This document shows positions 21,835 to 33,480 of a DNA stretch of 64,000 nucleotides, piece after piece. The notes under the pieces are model-generated. The model searched no databases and was not told the origin of the DNA. It saw only the letters and a program-made list of their open reading frames with translations. The position numbers were made by a program, and so were the translations under genes. Source of the DNA: Ectocarpus siliculosus (lineage: Eukaryota > Sar > Phaeophyceae > Ectocarpales > Ectocarpaceae); the NCBI GenBank assembly GCA_000310025.1, contig FN648540.1, positions 8,042 through 72,041 of the forward strand. The letters are read 5' to 3'. The number at the start of each line of letters is the position of its first letter. Position 1 is the first letter of the stretch.

Positions 21835-24800
21835 ATGAACCAATTTTTCGCTTTTCTTGTGCTCTGCCTGGCGGCAAGCGTGAATGGCTTCGTGCCAGCT
21901 CCAGCAGCCTTCTCAAAGGGCCAGTTCGCGTCGAGAGCAGCAGCATCATCTCAGGTGAACTACACAGCACCCATGTGTGCGTTTTCGAGAATACGGAGAG
22001 TTGATCATGAACCTGCAGAGAGACCACCCATCGCTCATGCCCGGCCTCCGTTTCCGGTAGTCGAAGAGACCAGACGGTCCTCTATGGTGACCCTCTGGTT
22101 GTCCCACCAACCGGGTTAGATTCGTACACAGCAGCGGTGTCGATCTGGTGTGTATGTTCAGGACGCTGCAGCTGACGCGACCGGCCGACTGACGCGGACT
22201 GACGAACGCACCAAGTTACCCTCCATGCCAACCCCCCCCCCCCACCTCTGCCCTTGCCATGCTAGGCACGTCGCAGTCGGGAGCGTGCGGCATGTTGCCA
22301 ATGCCAGAAACAGGGTTGGATGCGAACGCCATCTTGTTGTTGTATTCAGAAGCAGCTACATGTATGTAGTCATCATGTCGTTCCTCTCCCAGAGGAAAGT
22401 GACACACACACAACTAGCTGCTGACTATTGTACATCCAGCGCATGTTTTTTTGCCCGTCGAGCAGTTGCAACAAACGGCGGTCCCATGCTAGCGAATGCA
22501 TGTATTTTGCAAGGACTGGCATTATCGTTGAAGTGGGTCAGTACCCATAAGCGGGGGAGGGGAGGAGGGAGACGAGACACTCATCGTACTGGAAATGTCC
22601 TGCGCAAGTGCATCAATATAGTACTGCTGTTCATCGCTTTACAGCAGTAGTTGGGGAAATCTTAATCTTCCCTCGTCAAAGTACATACAGTACTGCTGCA
22701 TGTAGCAACGAACGCTCGATCCTTTCCACACCATTTGAGAGCTGGGGCATTTTCCAGTAGGCAGTACTTTGAACGAGGTGGCTTGTAGATTGCCTAAGTT
22801 TCGTATGCCGAGACGGGATCGAGCCGAAGAGATATATCCCTCGGATGCTACTATTTTTTTACAGTATTTGGAGCACTTCTGCAAGCACGTGAACTATCTC
22901 GGCGGTAGATAACACAGCAGCGTAGTAGGTGTTGGCGTTGGGTGGAGACGAGGCAGCAACGGCCAGGTAGACACTGGTACTCGTTTGTGCAGTTTGCAGT
23001 CATCATTTCGGCACGGCTCGTACACGTAAGTGCCCCTATTGTTCATGACTATCTACCTATGTCCATCCGGTGGGAAAGTTTGTAGGTGACTGGAAGGATA
23101 TCCCCATGTGAACAAACCCAACACAAACCGTGCGCCAAAGCCAGCAAAGCAAGTCCTGGGCGTATTGGATGCGTTGCCGCTGGTAGAACGCTCGTCTGAT
23201 TGATATCCTCCCACAACAGTACAAGTGCAGCAGCAGTCGAGAGTCACGACGGGCCGTTCGAGGATGAGTCATATACCCTGACCAATTTCTTGGCAGTGGC
23301 CTTATTAGCAAAGGGCTGAATGTGTGCGTCGCCCATGGCGACGTCGCCATCTTCTTGGAGGGTTGATTGTGTGCACCCGGCAGCAAACTTAAGGCGCGCA
23401 CCGCAGGGGGAAAGGTGGGGCACTAGAACAAACAAACGAATGAAAAAAGCCTCCTTTTGTGTGACCTATCCCTTCCTCTCGTGTGACCCTGGCTGATGCA
23501 TACACCAGATGTATACGCCGAACGGCCGTAAAACTGGCGCCAGAATACATGAGAAGAACAGCACACACGCAGACTGACGTTTTTCGTTGGTCAGCCTGGT
23601 TGGCGCGGTCGGTGCCAATAGAAACAAAAACACACATACCCGGTGAGCCCTCCCTTAACAACGTTCCTCTGCTGCTGCATTTCATCCCATCGTTAGATCT
23701 CGGGCAATACTCCCCCTCTTCCCTCACATGTCAAATGTCGTCTCACAGCGCTTGCCACCGGTAGCCAGGCATGTATGCATAAGCACCCGTACCCACGTAC
23801 TTCAACCACGGGGTTTGGCGCGGCCTCCACCCTTGACCAGAGGAGCTCTCAGATTTTCCCCACACCATTTCCTTGCCAGCAGCCGCCTTGCCCCCTTCCT
23901 CTTCGCTGTCTGTTTCACCTCTCAATGTGGACTTCTGCACGCGTTCCCCCCATCGTTTTGTGGTACAATGTTCGTTGGACCCCCCAGATTTTTCTACTGT
24001 GTCCTTGCCAGCACCCGTCTCTCCCCGCTCTTCTTCGCTTGCTGTTCGTCTCTCAGTGTTGACTTCTCCACGACTTCTCCACGACGCGTCCCCCCCGTTG
24101 CGTGCTTCTCGTGTGTGTTTCATCGCTCCAAGGTCGCTCGATCGTCGATCTCGCCGCGGACGGGCGTGTCGTCTGCCTCGAACCCCGGCGTTGGCGTTAT
24201 GATGATGGCCGCGAAGGCGGAGGAGGCGACGAGAAGCTTCTGGGAAGGGGAGTGGGTATGTGCTGACTGCGGTTACATCTACGACATCGACGACTGCGGT
24301 GGGCTGTACCTCGAGGAACAGGTGCGTCGTCGTCGACCCCCCCCCCCCCGCGAAATTTCGACTTTAAGTCATTAGGATACATATTGGAGTGGAACTGGCC
24401 GGGGCGGTGTCGGCTGCGGTGGTGACCCTTTTCCGAGGAACAAATGTATCTCTTCCAAGTACCTTTTTTTTTCGTGACACGTGTTTATTGAGATGTATCG
24501 CCAAAAACATATTTTTCGGCGAACAGACATATTTTTGTGTATCGCTTCGAAGAACCACGACACCGCACGAGCGGGGCTGGCTGAATATTTTCATTACACC
24601 CATAAAATGGGGGGAGGGGGTGCGGCGGTAGTGTTCCAGGGGAGACAAAATGTTCTACTTTGTCCAGATGGGCGTGTCGTGGAAGGGATAGTCAGGATGT
24701 TGAGCAGTTGTTGGACGCCGCACGACCAATCGGTTTAGACATCTATACGAGTATTGTTGTAGAACGGGCAAGGCCTGGTCGTGAGGGTTCTGAAAATTAC

Positions 24801-26291
24801 AGTATTGTTGTTCAAAGGTACACTAAAAATATGCACAATGCGCGTGGTATATATATATATGTAAGCGTTTTTGTCTCACCTCTCTTGGACGGACAAAATA
24901 TGGTCGCCGAACATATTCTGGAGTTCGTCTCCTTCCACATCGGCGGGGCGAAGTTGCACCGTTAGTTGCTCATTTGTTGTTCTCTGCGAGATTTCTGAGC
25001 TGATGGTTCCGAAAAACGGTGCAAACTGTCAATGATTTTGTACATACGATTCTTCGGAACAGTGAGCTCAGCAGGAACCCCGCAAAGAACCCAGCATGCA
25101 CAGTTGCCGGTGCAGCTTTGCCTCGCTCCATGCGGAAGATATCGAACTTACAAAGACGTTCGGCGACCAGTTTTTGTCCGGCCACGGGCGGTGAGATAAA
25201 TGCATACAACGCGCATTGTGCACATTGTTTAAGGTGGATAGGAAGGGACGGCCAATCTAAACGGGGGAGCATGAGGTTACCGTGCTTGCGAAAATATTTC
25301 CTTGTACTATTTTGTCAATAGTTTTCCGCCACAGTTCTGCGTGACTATATTGTACGGATTGAACCTCCTGTTCGGCGGATATGCTACGAGCCGCGAGCGC
25401 TTTTGTTTAGAGTGACGCAATAGCAAAAAAACGCTGGCGGCCAGGGGGGTTTGTTTTTTTGGTGGCGATGCGCGCGTCTTCTCTCGCTTTCTCCAACGCT
25501 TGTCGGTGCTTCCGGACCACGTCTTGTAGCGAAAGAGGTAAAGTCGTCGTCGATGCCGAAGATGACCCAAGTTATGAGAAGCGAGATCATATCTTTTCAC
25601 TTAAAAAAATAAAGTAGGCGTGGCTGCGGGAAACAGGAGACAATCGTTCGCGCGGTCGTGACAGTTACCCTACGCTCCTGATGAACCGCGTTCATTCGGA
25701 TTGCTTTTTTGGAACGGTCCCTATTATTTACGATGATTGTTGATGGTGCGTGAGGATACGGCATGTTGTGCTGTACGTCGGGCGTCGAGGGCATCGGGGG
25801 TTGACGATGTCGTGCCCGACAATTCTCTTGTGTCCTTACACTCGACTTTGGCCCACGGGGCCATGTCGTGGGTTTCAGGTGGCGGCTGACGACTCGGTGT
25901 TGCACATCAGATCATCTAAGATCCCAAGAGGTCTCGGTTTGTGCATAGGCACGACTATGAGCACGTAGAAAGCCGCACTTTTAATGTCGATCGTTGGCCG
26001 CGTAGTGGCGCCGTGGCCTACCCCCCCATTTCACCCCCAGCAAGTCCCTTTCGAATCTCGTCTTGACCCTCCCCCCCTACCCTCCTCTATCGGCGTCCCC
26101 CCCGTTTCTTACAAAAACAGAAGCGTGGGTTCGTTTGCCCGCAGTGCCGCGGCCCCCGCCGCCGGTTCGCGAAGAAGGTCGGCAACCAGGTGGGTATCAC
26201 CCAGGACGGAGGCGATGCGCCCATCTTGCTATTCTCCTTCCTCGGCCTGTGGGCTACCGTGGCGTTCGGCTACTGGTTCGCCGGGCAGTAG
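21835..26291 (+). CDS. RBD1: Plastid-targeted membrane-anchored rubredoxin, three exons
   Basis: Exons 21835-21954, 24133-24321 and 26121-26291 join in phase 0 at GT-AG sites and give 159 aa. Exon 1 encodes a hydrophobic signal peptide (FFAFLVLCLAASVNG) followed by FVPAPAAF, a heterokont bipartite plastid presequence with a Phe at the cleavage region. Exon 2 carries WVCADCGYIYD (Cys83, Cys86). Exon 3 carries FVCPQC (Cys109, Cys112), GPRRRFAKKVGNQVG and a C-terminal membrane helix (about 137-156) before TAG. The four cysteines would bind one iron. Rubredoxin plus a C-terminal helix is the arrangement of the thylakoid rubredoxin RBD1, implicated in photosystem II assembly. Orthology is inferred from that layout, and other plastid rubredoxins exist. 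The exon 2 acceptor (TCCAAG|GTCGCT) is the least certain junction. Intron 2 carries a large inverted repeat. Confidence 0.85.
24826..25240. repeat. Foldback inverted repeat in rubredoxin intron 2
   Basis: The left arm (about 24826-24965) and right arm (about 25090-25240) are imperfect inverted copies. ATGCACAATGCGCGTGGTAT pairs with the complement of ACAACGCGCATTGTGCACAT. GACAAAATATGGTCGCCGAA pairs with the complement of TTCGGCGACCAGTTTTTGTC. The arms are roughly 140 bp and the loop about 125 bp. No coding frame was seen. It is likely a foldback or MITE insertion, now diverged. Confidence 0.6.
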
Positions 26292-28040
26292 AAGGGCCTT
26301 CTTCACGACGGAGTGTGGATGGGTGGAAACAGGATAGCTTGATGCTGGGCGGGGGTTTGGGATTTCTTCTTGGGTGTTGTTGGGCGTTCTGGGGGGTCTC
26401 TGGTGGTGTGTGGAAATCGCACGATGCTGCCTCAGCATCGGCGAGACGGGCGTAAAGGGGGCCCCGCGTGATCCGCTAGGGGGTAGTGAGAGCCTCGTTC
26501 CGAGGGTAAGTCTAGATAGAGCAAGGGCGGGATATACCTTCTTTAGAGTGAGCAGCATCACAGGCTGTCGCGGAATGTCTTCGCAGCCAACACCAACTTT
26601 TTAATTCGTTAGCATTCTTGTAAGGCCCAGCTGCCGCGTTGGTGTGCGCTAAAGCTTCGCTGAACCAAGAGAGCGTATGATGCCAAGCTGCCGAAACTAT
26701 GCGGAGCATGTTGGTGTGACAGATTAGGAGGGGATGCCGGGGGGCGGGGGGGGGTCGATGGCGCTCTCTCGAACAGTTGTCCGGTGTGTCGTCTGGAGTT
26801 TAAATTTGGGGGAATCTTCCACGCGCGGGAGAGGGACACGAAAAAGAAAAGCAACCCAGGGCACTGCGTGAGCCTGTTGCAACCCTCGGTTCCACGGCCG
26901 GTGTGTTTTGGCCCCTCATACTATTGTGTGTAGACTGACTGCTGTGTTAGGGTGTGTACGGTAGACGCTAATATCACAAATCACAAAATGATGGAGATAC
27001 ATTCGGGGTTTGAGTTGTCGTCACTAGAGGCCGTTTGTCATCTGTTTCTATGGGCGAGGCTATTTGATGCCACTCCACCCCCGCAACTCCGCTATTAGCG
27101 TTTACAGGGTGTCTGCCGCACACTCCTTAGAGCGAAGACGGATCTAGCTGTTGTCGGAGAAGCGTAGCAAAACCTTCTAGCCGTCCTACAATAGATACAC
27201 ACCTACGCCCCGACAATACCGGCTATGCCACCGTGTAGGCCCGTGTTATATCGTGCGAAAAAACATTAACCAACGAAAGGCTTCGCTCAGAGAGGCAGCC
27301 AATGGCATGACCCTGCGTACCGCGAGAACGGATTCGCGAAACATCAGAGAATCGAACAGTTGCAGGAGGCGTAGGTGAACCGCGTAGCTGCAACAACCTA
27401 TCGTAGGATGGCTCGTTCTCTGGACCCATTTTTGGCTGTATCTTGCGGAGAGCGCAACACGTTTTTCTCTCAGTGGCGGCCATCATGGTCAGCACGCCTT
27501 GGAAGAGGGCAGGAGCACCGTGAGACTCACGATGCTTCAAGTTGAGTATCGTCGTGGACGAAGAGACGGAACTGACACAAGACATTAAAAGAGCGCAGTT
27601 GAGGAACACGCATCAACCCCAGGGAGGGCATACGGCAGCAGAGGATTACCTTACGTCACGTAATGCCATCAATAAAAAATGTAGCAGGTACGATCGCGTA
27701 CCGCACACAGCACTAAAGAGACAAGAGGGCCACAGTTGGTGGTCAGCTTCAACAACTTGCGCCTCGTTTAACCACCTCGGTACATAAAAAACTGGGAACA
27801 CCATGGGATTGACCCTTCGCCCAGATGACACTGGTGAGTGCAACGGCCGACTAGGCGGGCCCAACGGTGCTCGCTCCCGCAAACATGGCCCCGGCCACCC
27901 AAACCAGGTAGTGGCCTCCTGACCGGCGGTCATGGAAGGTCGGTGCTCCCCTCTGATTAGCGAGCGTGTTGTGTCGACACAATCTACAGCAGTCTTTCTG
28001 TCGGCCACTGCTGGGAAGGGCACCTCGGTCCAGCGAGTAT
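26292..28040. other. Convergent intergenic region
   Basis: This lies between the 3' ends of the rubredoxin (plus) and NAT9-like (minus) genes, so it includes both 3' untranslated regions. Minus-strand frames at 27223-27609 and 27646-28053 are open but have no recognisable domain, and the second overlaps the NAT9 stop. No separate gene was supported. Confidence 0.4.
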
Positions 28041-28442
28041 CTACAATATGCATGTGTCGACAACGCCCACCGCTTTTTCGGTCGCTCCCGCCTCTGTTTC
28101 TGCCGGGGCAGGGTACGGCATAGTCTCCACGTGCTCGGTTTGCGTCCGCAACGTTGCCGCCGCCGCGGCCGCCGCCACCATCTCCGGGCTCTCCGTCACG
28201 CCCTCCGCCGACGCTCCCGTTCCCCCGGCGACTTGAAGCCGCAGCTCGGTCTCTTTGAAGGCTTCCACGTACGCATGTCGACGAAAACCCAATCTTTTTT
28301 TTCCATGAGGTATTGTAGGGGGGGGGGGTGGTACATCACCATGGTTGGTAAGCGTGGGGGTGACGTGCCGTGGTAGTTGTCGAATAGAGTCTGGACGTTG
28401 CCACCCGCGCACCGCTGCTACACAGTAGCGAGGCCATAGTCC

Positions 28443-28482
<40 letters not shown>

Positions 28483-30695
28483 ACCCGAGTAGGTTTGGAC
28501 AACGGGACGAACTCATGCGGGTCTCACACACTCCCCTGCTGGTGCACTCGGCCTCTCTAGCACACCTTTTCCTGCCTTTTCAAAAGTTTAGCACCTCTGG
28601 TGAGCACAACGAGGGTTACGACACCTGTGCCTCATGGCAACTACTGCACTTGTGTAGTACTACATGACCGTTATAATTCCTTTTCTGTCTCTCACTTCTC
28701 AAACAGTGCGCGGGACGCCACGTTTGCGTCACCAATCTTGCAGTAGAACGTCGTCGCACCAAGGTTGTCCAAGGCTGATGTGCACGCCAAAAGAGACCAA
28801 CGGCAACCAAACGAAGCACACGCAAGGGCGAGACCAATTGGGGAGTCATGGGGAAGAGAGGTTGTGGAGGCCAGAAAAAGATTTCAACATGAGGACAGCA
28901 GCAGCAACACAGGCCACAACAACAAAGACAACATACACGGCAGCACCAGGAACATCGGCCAACAACAACAAGAACAGCATCCAACCGCAGCAGCAGCAGC
29001 AGCCGGAGCCGGAGCCACCGCAGCAGTCGGAGCCGCAGCAGCAGCAGCAACAACAACACAAGCCCAGAACTACAAAACCTCCACGTTATCGGTTTGGCGA
29101 CACGCGGGACATTAGTGTACCGACTGGAAAATCGCACAGACCAGCCCAAAACGATTGTCGAAATATCCGAGAGGTCACACGTTTAGCAACTTGCTGACAG
29201 ACGCAGCAGCGCTTACCATAGCGCATGAGCATCAGCACTGCCTCCTTGGCGAGCCCTCTTCTTCGAAGCCCCTCCTCTGCGATCATCACTTCCACCTGGT
29301 TGCGGGAGAATCGAGAAGAGTTGCCCCGCATTCGCCAAAACGTCCGAACGAAGAGGGAAAGGGTTTGGATCGACTTCTTCCATGATCACGGTTGCCATTT
29401 GGCGAAAAGCCAGTACCATGAAAGTGGGTCCTGGGTAAAAATCTTCGGCAATGCCAGCAGTAGCTATCGTGGCCAAATAGCAGGGGTCTGCGGCAAGAAG
29501 GCTCAACCCTGGGCTCTTCATGCCAAGCGTATCCCCAAGTTTTCCAGTGGGAGAAATCAAGGACTAAAAACCGCGCTTCTTGCTCTCATTGGGACAAGGC
29601 AGCCGATGCACAGCGCGATAACATCCAACCGACGAAATCATGCCCATGGATCCCATCACAGTAGCACCAAAACTGCAGGAACCGTATCTTGCAATGTCCT
29701 TCAACGCTGATCGGGCGCGGCGCCTACCTCGCTAAATGAGCGATTTGACAACTTTATTGCAACAAACCAAGCCGATTCGTACACACACACCTCGCACATG
29801 CCGGGGTCTTCGTAATCGTTGAAGAACAGATTTACGTCCCCGGCCATCACCGCGGATTCTCCGGTACCCTTTTCCTTGCCCTCTCCCCCCCCACCGCCAC
29901 TGAGGGCGAGGACAATGAAGGTGCATTTCTTGGGGTCTTCTTTCCACGAGAGCTGCATGGCGTACTCTTCCTCCAGAGAGAGGGGTTCCGATGCCGTCAT
30001 CTCTGCACGTGACGTTTGAAGGATCATTATACGCTGAGAGCCAGAAAATCTTGTGCAACGAGCAAAGCCTGCGTGGGATAAGAACGTGGGCGCCACACTA
30101 CACGGAAATAGGCCATCATACTTTGGCTGCAGCTGTAGCAACTACGTCGCAATCAACATGATAACGGCCATGTAGTGCCTTCAATACCAGCCTGACCTTC
30201 TTCATGGCATCTTTTCACGCACAAAGTGGTCGGGCAATGGCTGATACGGCCATTTCCAGTGCATAGGTACCTCTTATCCAAGGGTCTTGCATCCAGTCAT
30301 GGTAGGTAGGAACGTGCTTCCGGCGGTAGGGCACGAGCTGCACGTCCTTTCCCTTCTGCTTGGCCGCCGGAGCAACGAAATCGCGGTGGGTTTTGGACAG
30401 GTTTTCGCGTGTGCTTCAAGACATAAGTAGCAGTATTGGCGAGCCACCACATGCATGCGGCTGATGGTACACGTTGCAGCAACACAGAACAGGACACTCT
30501 GGGAAAGGAGTTCGGTAAGCCCCGTAAGGTATCGTTTCGGTATCGGATGCTCTACGCTGACGCTTGTCCTATCTGGTACCAGGTATTCGTGAACATTCTC
30601 TTGGAAAGAGCACCATTGCCATGAGCTCGCAGGGTCCCTGCCTGTAGTCCATCTACCATAATTTGTTTGCCTCTCTATCTTTCCCTCGCTCTCTG

Positions 30696-30748
<53 letters not shown>

Positions 30749-30901
30749 AGACACGAACGGCATGAGTGCAACAAGTTGCTCGCTAATTTACAGTGTGCAC
30801 TCGAGACCTACAGCACACTGCGAAGAGCACGCAGGTCTCTGTTCCGGCTACCAACTCTCGGTTTGCACCCTCACCAAAGCGATCTCCCAGTTGGTCAGCA
30901 T
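28041..30901 (-). CDS. NAT9: N-acetyltransferase 9-like GNAT protein, six exons
   Basis: Minus-strand exons: 30901-30875, 30355-30271, 30002-29791, 29295-29217, 28774-28696 and 28293-28041 (stop TAG). The splice phases are mutually consistent and total 735 nt, 244 aa. The product follows the NAT9 layout. It has MLTNWEIALKGKDVQLVPYR at the N-terminus, then HVPTYHDWM, then ASEPLSLEEEY...SWKEDPKKCTFIVL, then MAGDVNLFFND. The GNAT core follows: VEVMIAEEGLRRRGLAKEA with the acetyl-CoA loop R-X2-G-X-A at 119-124. After it come LGATTFYCKIGDANVASRALFEKLGF and a closing strand AFKETELRLQV. A Gly/Lys/Glu insertion (about 73-88) and an Ala/Glu-rich tail (about 180-244) extend it beyond the usual length of about 200 aa. 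The family acetylates protein N-termini or lysines; the substrate here is unknown. The last acceptor (AAAAAAAAG|ATTGGG) is unusually purine-rich. Confidence 0.88.
28443..28483. repeat. CT microsatellite in NAT9-like intron 5
   Basis: A near-pure (TC)n run in the intron between the last two exons of the minus-strand gene. Frames over it (poly Arg-Glu) are artefacts. Confidence 0.85.
28880..29062. repeat. CAG/CAA-rich repeat in NAT9-like intron 4
   Basis: Interrupted CAGCAG/CAACAA triplets with CCGGAGCCGG words. It lies wholly in the intron between 29217 and 28774, so the poly-Gln and poly-Leu frames are not protein. Confidence 0.75.
30682..30747. repeat. CT microsatellite in NAT9-like intron 1
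   Basis: A (TC)n run between the 27-nt first exon and exon 2. Confidence 0.85.
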
Positions 30902-32336
30902 GGATCTCTTGGCCTTCACCTGCGTCCCCTGTCTTGATGCTGCCCAATCTCCCGGCTGCGCAGGTGCTAAGTGTTGTCTCGTGTGCTGCGGCACGGGACT
31001 GTCGTTTCTTTGCACCGGCATATGCAAAGAGGCGTGTGCGGCGGCTTGTCTTGCAGATGGTACCGCCGTGCACCTACGATCCTACGATACTGGTACAGCA
31101 GAATATGTACTGCTTCGCATCCCCCACCCTTCCAATTTCTACCAGTCGGCGAGGGAGAGCTGTGTTGCTGGATCGAAAGGGGGTCAGCAATAATTGACAC
31201 AAGGTAAGGACCAAGCGGTGCCATGACTAACGAAGGTGAGCGTCGGTGGACTGTACTGCTGTACGTTGCCGGTATCACTGACAGACTCACGGGAGGATCA
31301 TATGTCGTGCAGACAGCACGAGAGGGCAAACGGCGGGCGATGCTTCGAGACGTCGATGTTGTTGATCGGGGCTGCTTGATAGAGTGTCACTCCTACTCTG
31401 CAGCAGGTTCTCACATCGTCATGCTTCTTGATTATGAAGCAACAGGTCTCGTGTCGCTGTGGTGACAGCATGTACTGCTGTACCCACCAAAACTGCAACT
31501 TCGCATCCGCACCCCTCCCCTCATATCCACGGCCGAATATCGAGTAGCGGATCTCTTATGTACTGGGCACGCGTGAGCCCCCTTGACGCCAGTCCCACGG
31601 AGGTTTTGATGCGCGATGGCCGAAAAAACTGCCAGGCAATTTTCCCTTAGGCCAGCAGGGTGCCATTTTCCAGAGTTGTTGACGGTGCGTTCGATTTCGA
31701 CGGCTGCGAAGGTTCGAAACAAGACCGAACCCCACATCAACGCACCTTCACACTTCGCGAGATGGAAAAAACCGCAACGCACCTCACCGTGGGGATTCAC
31801 AAGACACCGTAGATGCGGCTTTATCACAGTGCGGATTGTCTTACAGTACTCTGTCGCCGAAACCGCGGAAAAAAGCGCAGCAAAGTCACCGCGCGTTTCC
31901 ATGCAGACGTACACCAAGAGTACAATTTTTCACCGACGCAAACGGAAGGAACATCGTGTCCCCACACCGCGCACGATACCGCCTCGGCCGCTACACCCCC
32001 TGTGCCCAAGTTCGCCCTATCTCTGACAGAGTCGAACCCCGAAGCTGGCGACCAACCTCATGCTGGGGGTCGCCGCACATCCACTTCCTCTTTCTCCCGG
32101 TGGCGCACTACCGCTCATCTAACTCTGACTGGATGTAGACACGCCGATCAAGGGCCGCTGTTGGTCGCGTAGGGTATGGTTTGGTCTTGTTACAAACGAA
32201 TTGAGTTACCATCTTGTTTCTCCCCGCCTCTGAATTCGCCCTGGTTGCAAAGCAAACATCAAACATCAAAACCATCAAGCGCGCCATTTTGTTTTTCTCA
32301 ATTCGCCCACATTTCTCCTGCCCATTCCCTTGACAG
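30902..32336. other. Intergenic between NAT9-like gene and FNIP copy A
   Basis: No gene was supported. TACTGCTGTA words occur at 31254-31264 and 31470-31481. Overlapping frames at 31616-32172 have protein-like patches (for example PPVPKFALSLTESNPEAGD near 32000) but no start, splice or family support. A 5' exon of FNIP copy A could lie here. Confidence 0.35.
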
Positions 32337-33480
32337 AGCGCGACCCTGGACGCCTTAATCGTGGCATCGAGTCAAGCATGCGTTGAAGGAGAGCACCTTT
32401 GGAACGCATCTAATCTCGAGCTACATCTCGTGTCGCTGGAGTTTTGCCGAGTGTGCAGAAGTATCCCGACCTTGCACGTTCGCGTCATCCAGGAAACGTC
32501 CGGTAGCTTGTGGCATTTTGGAAGTCAAACACCACGCCGAACAACCATACTGTGGAGGCTCGAATCTCGGGTCGCGTGCCGGCAGTGCCGGCTTTTGGTT
32601 GGACGTGGACACTTCCGATGGAGGTTCTGCTGCAGAGTTGAGCCATTGAGCTGCTGTCGAGCTATGAGCTGCAGCTCGCGGAAACTTCGTCTGCAGGTAG
32701 CCTAGTATCGGCGTTTTGGCCTCAAGGGCTCCAATGGTTGGTGTTTGATTTGGATGCTGCTGTGGATATGGTGTCGTGGCCGGCGTCCCTACGAACTTTA
32801 CGGTTGGGACATTCGTTCAACCAATCCATTACCGGAGTCGCATGGCCGGCCTCTCTGCAGGAGCTGTTCTTTGGGAATGATTTCAACCAGCCAATTGCCG
32901 AAGTCATGTGGCCGGGCTCACTGCAAAATCTATGGTTGGGGGCGCGCTTTACCCAATCCATCGTCGGAGTTGAGTGGCCGGGCTCCCTGCAAGAGCTATG
33001 GGTTGGGGATCGTTTCGATCAGCCCATAGTCGGGGTTGTATGGCCGGGCTCGCTGCAGAAACTGGGGTTTGGGCAAACCTTCAACCAACCCATTGTAGGA
33101 GTCTTGTGGCCGGTCTCGCACCAGAACCTATTTTTCGGCGATAGCTTCAACCATCCAATCTCTGCAGTCGAGTCGCCAGTCTCCCTGCAAGAGCTGTGGG
33201 TTGGGGATCGTTTCAACCAGCACATTCTCGGAGTCGTATGGCCGGGCTCGCTGCAAAAACTACGGTTCGGACATTCGTTCAACCAACCCATTTTAGTATC
33301 CTTGTGGCCGGTCTCGCTAGAGAACGTGTGTTCCGGGGATAACTTCAACCATCCAACCTCTGGAGTCGAGTGGCCGGTCTCCCTGCAGGAGCTATCGTTT
33401 GGGAGGCACTTCGACCAGGCGGAGTGAAGTGGCCAACTTCCCTGTACAGCGTGACCCGCGACGGAATCAGTCTCCTGTGA
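32337..33480 (+). pseudogene. FNIP-type leucine-rich-repeat gene, copy A (broken)
   Basis: Ten tandem 22-residue repeats run from about 32777 to 33420, with consensus WPxSLQxLxFGxxFNQPIxGV. This is the FNIP/LRR class known from Dictyostelium and some giant viruses and usually linked to protein binding. The open frame covers 32738-33427. Comparison with copy C (58469-59559) shows three lesions here. There is a 1-bp deletion near 32517-32522 and an in-frame TGA at 32639-32641, where C has TCA. A shift near 33415-33425 ends the frame early, so the conserved end of C (WPTS...GV.LL then TGA) is out of frame, up to 33480. The region before the repeats (LVSLEFCRVCRSIPTLHVRV in one frame) is shared with C and starts after a possible acceptor (TTGACAG). 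A shorter protein from an internal Met is possible. Confidence 0.7.

Noticed and set aside
28041-28502. 153-aa frame beginning with Arg-Glu repeats as a complete protein
   Set aside because: The Arg-Glu part is the CT microsatellite in an intron. Only 28293-28041 is the last NAT9-like exon.
28616-29149. Leu/Cys-rich 177-aa minus-strand frame
   Set aside because: It spans an intron CAG/CAA repeat and overlaps a real NAT9-like exon in a different frame.
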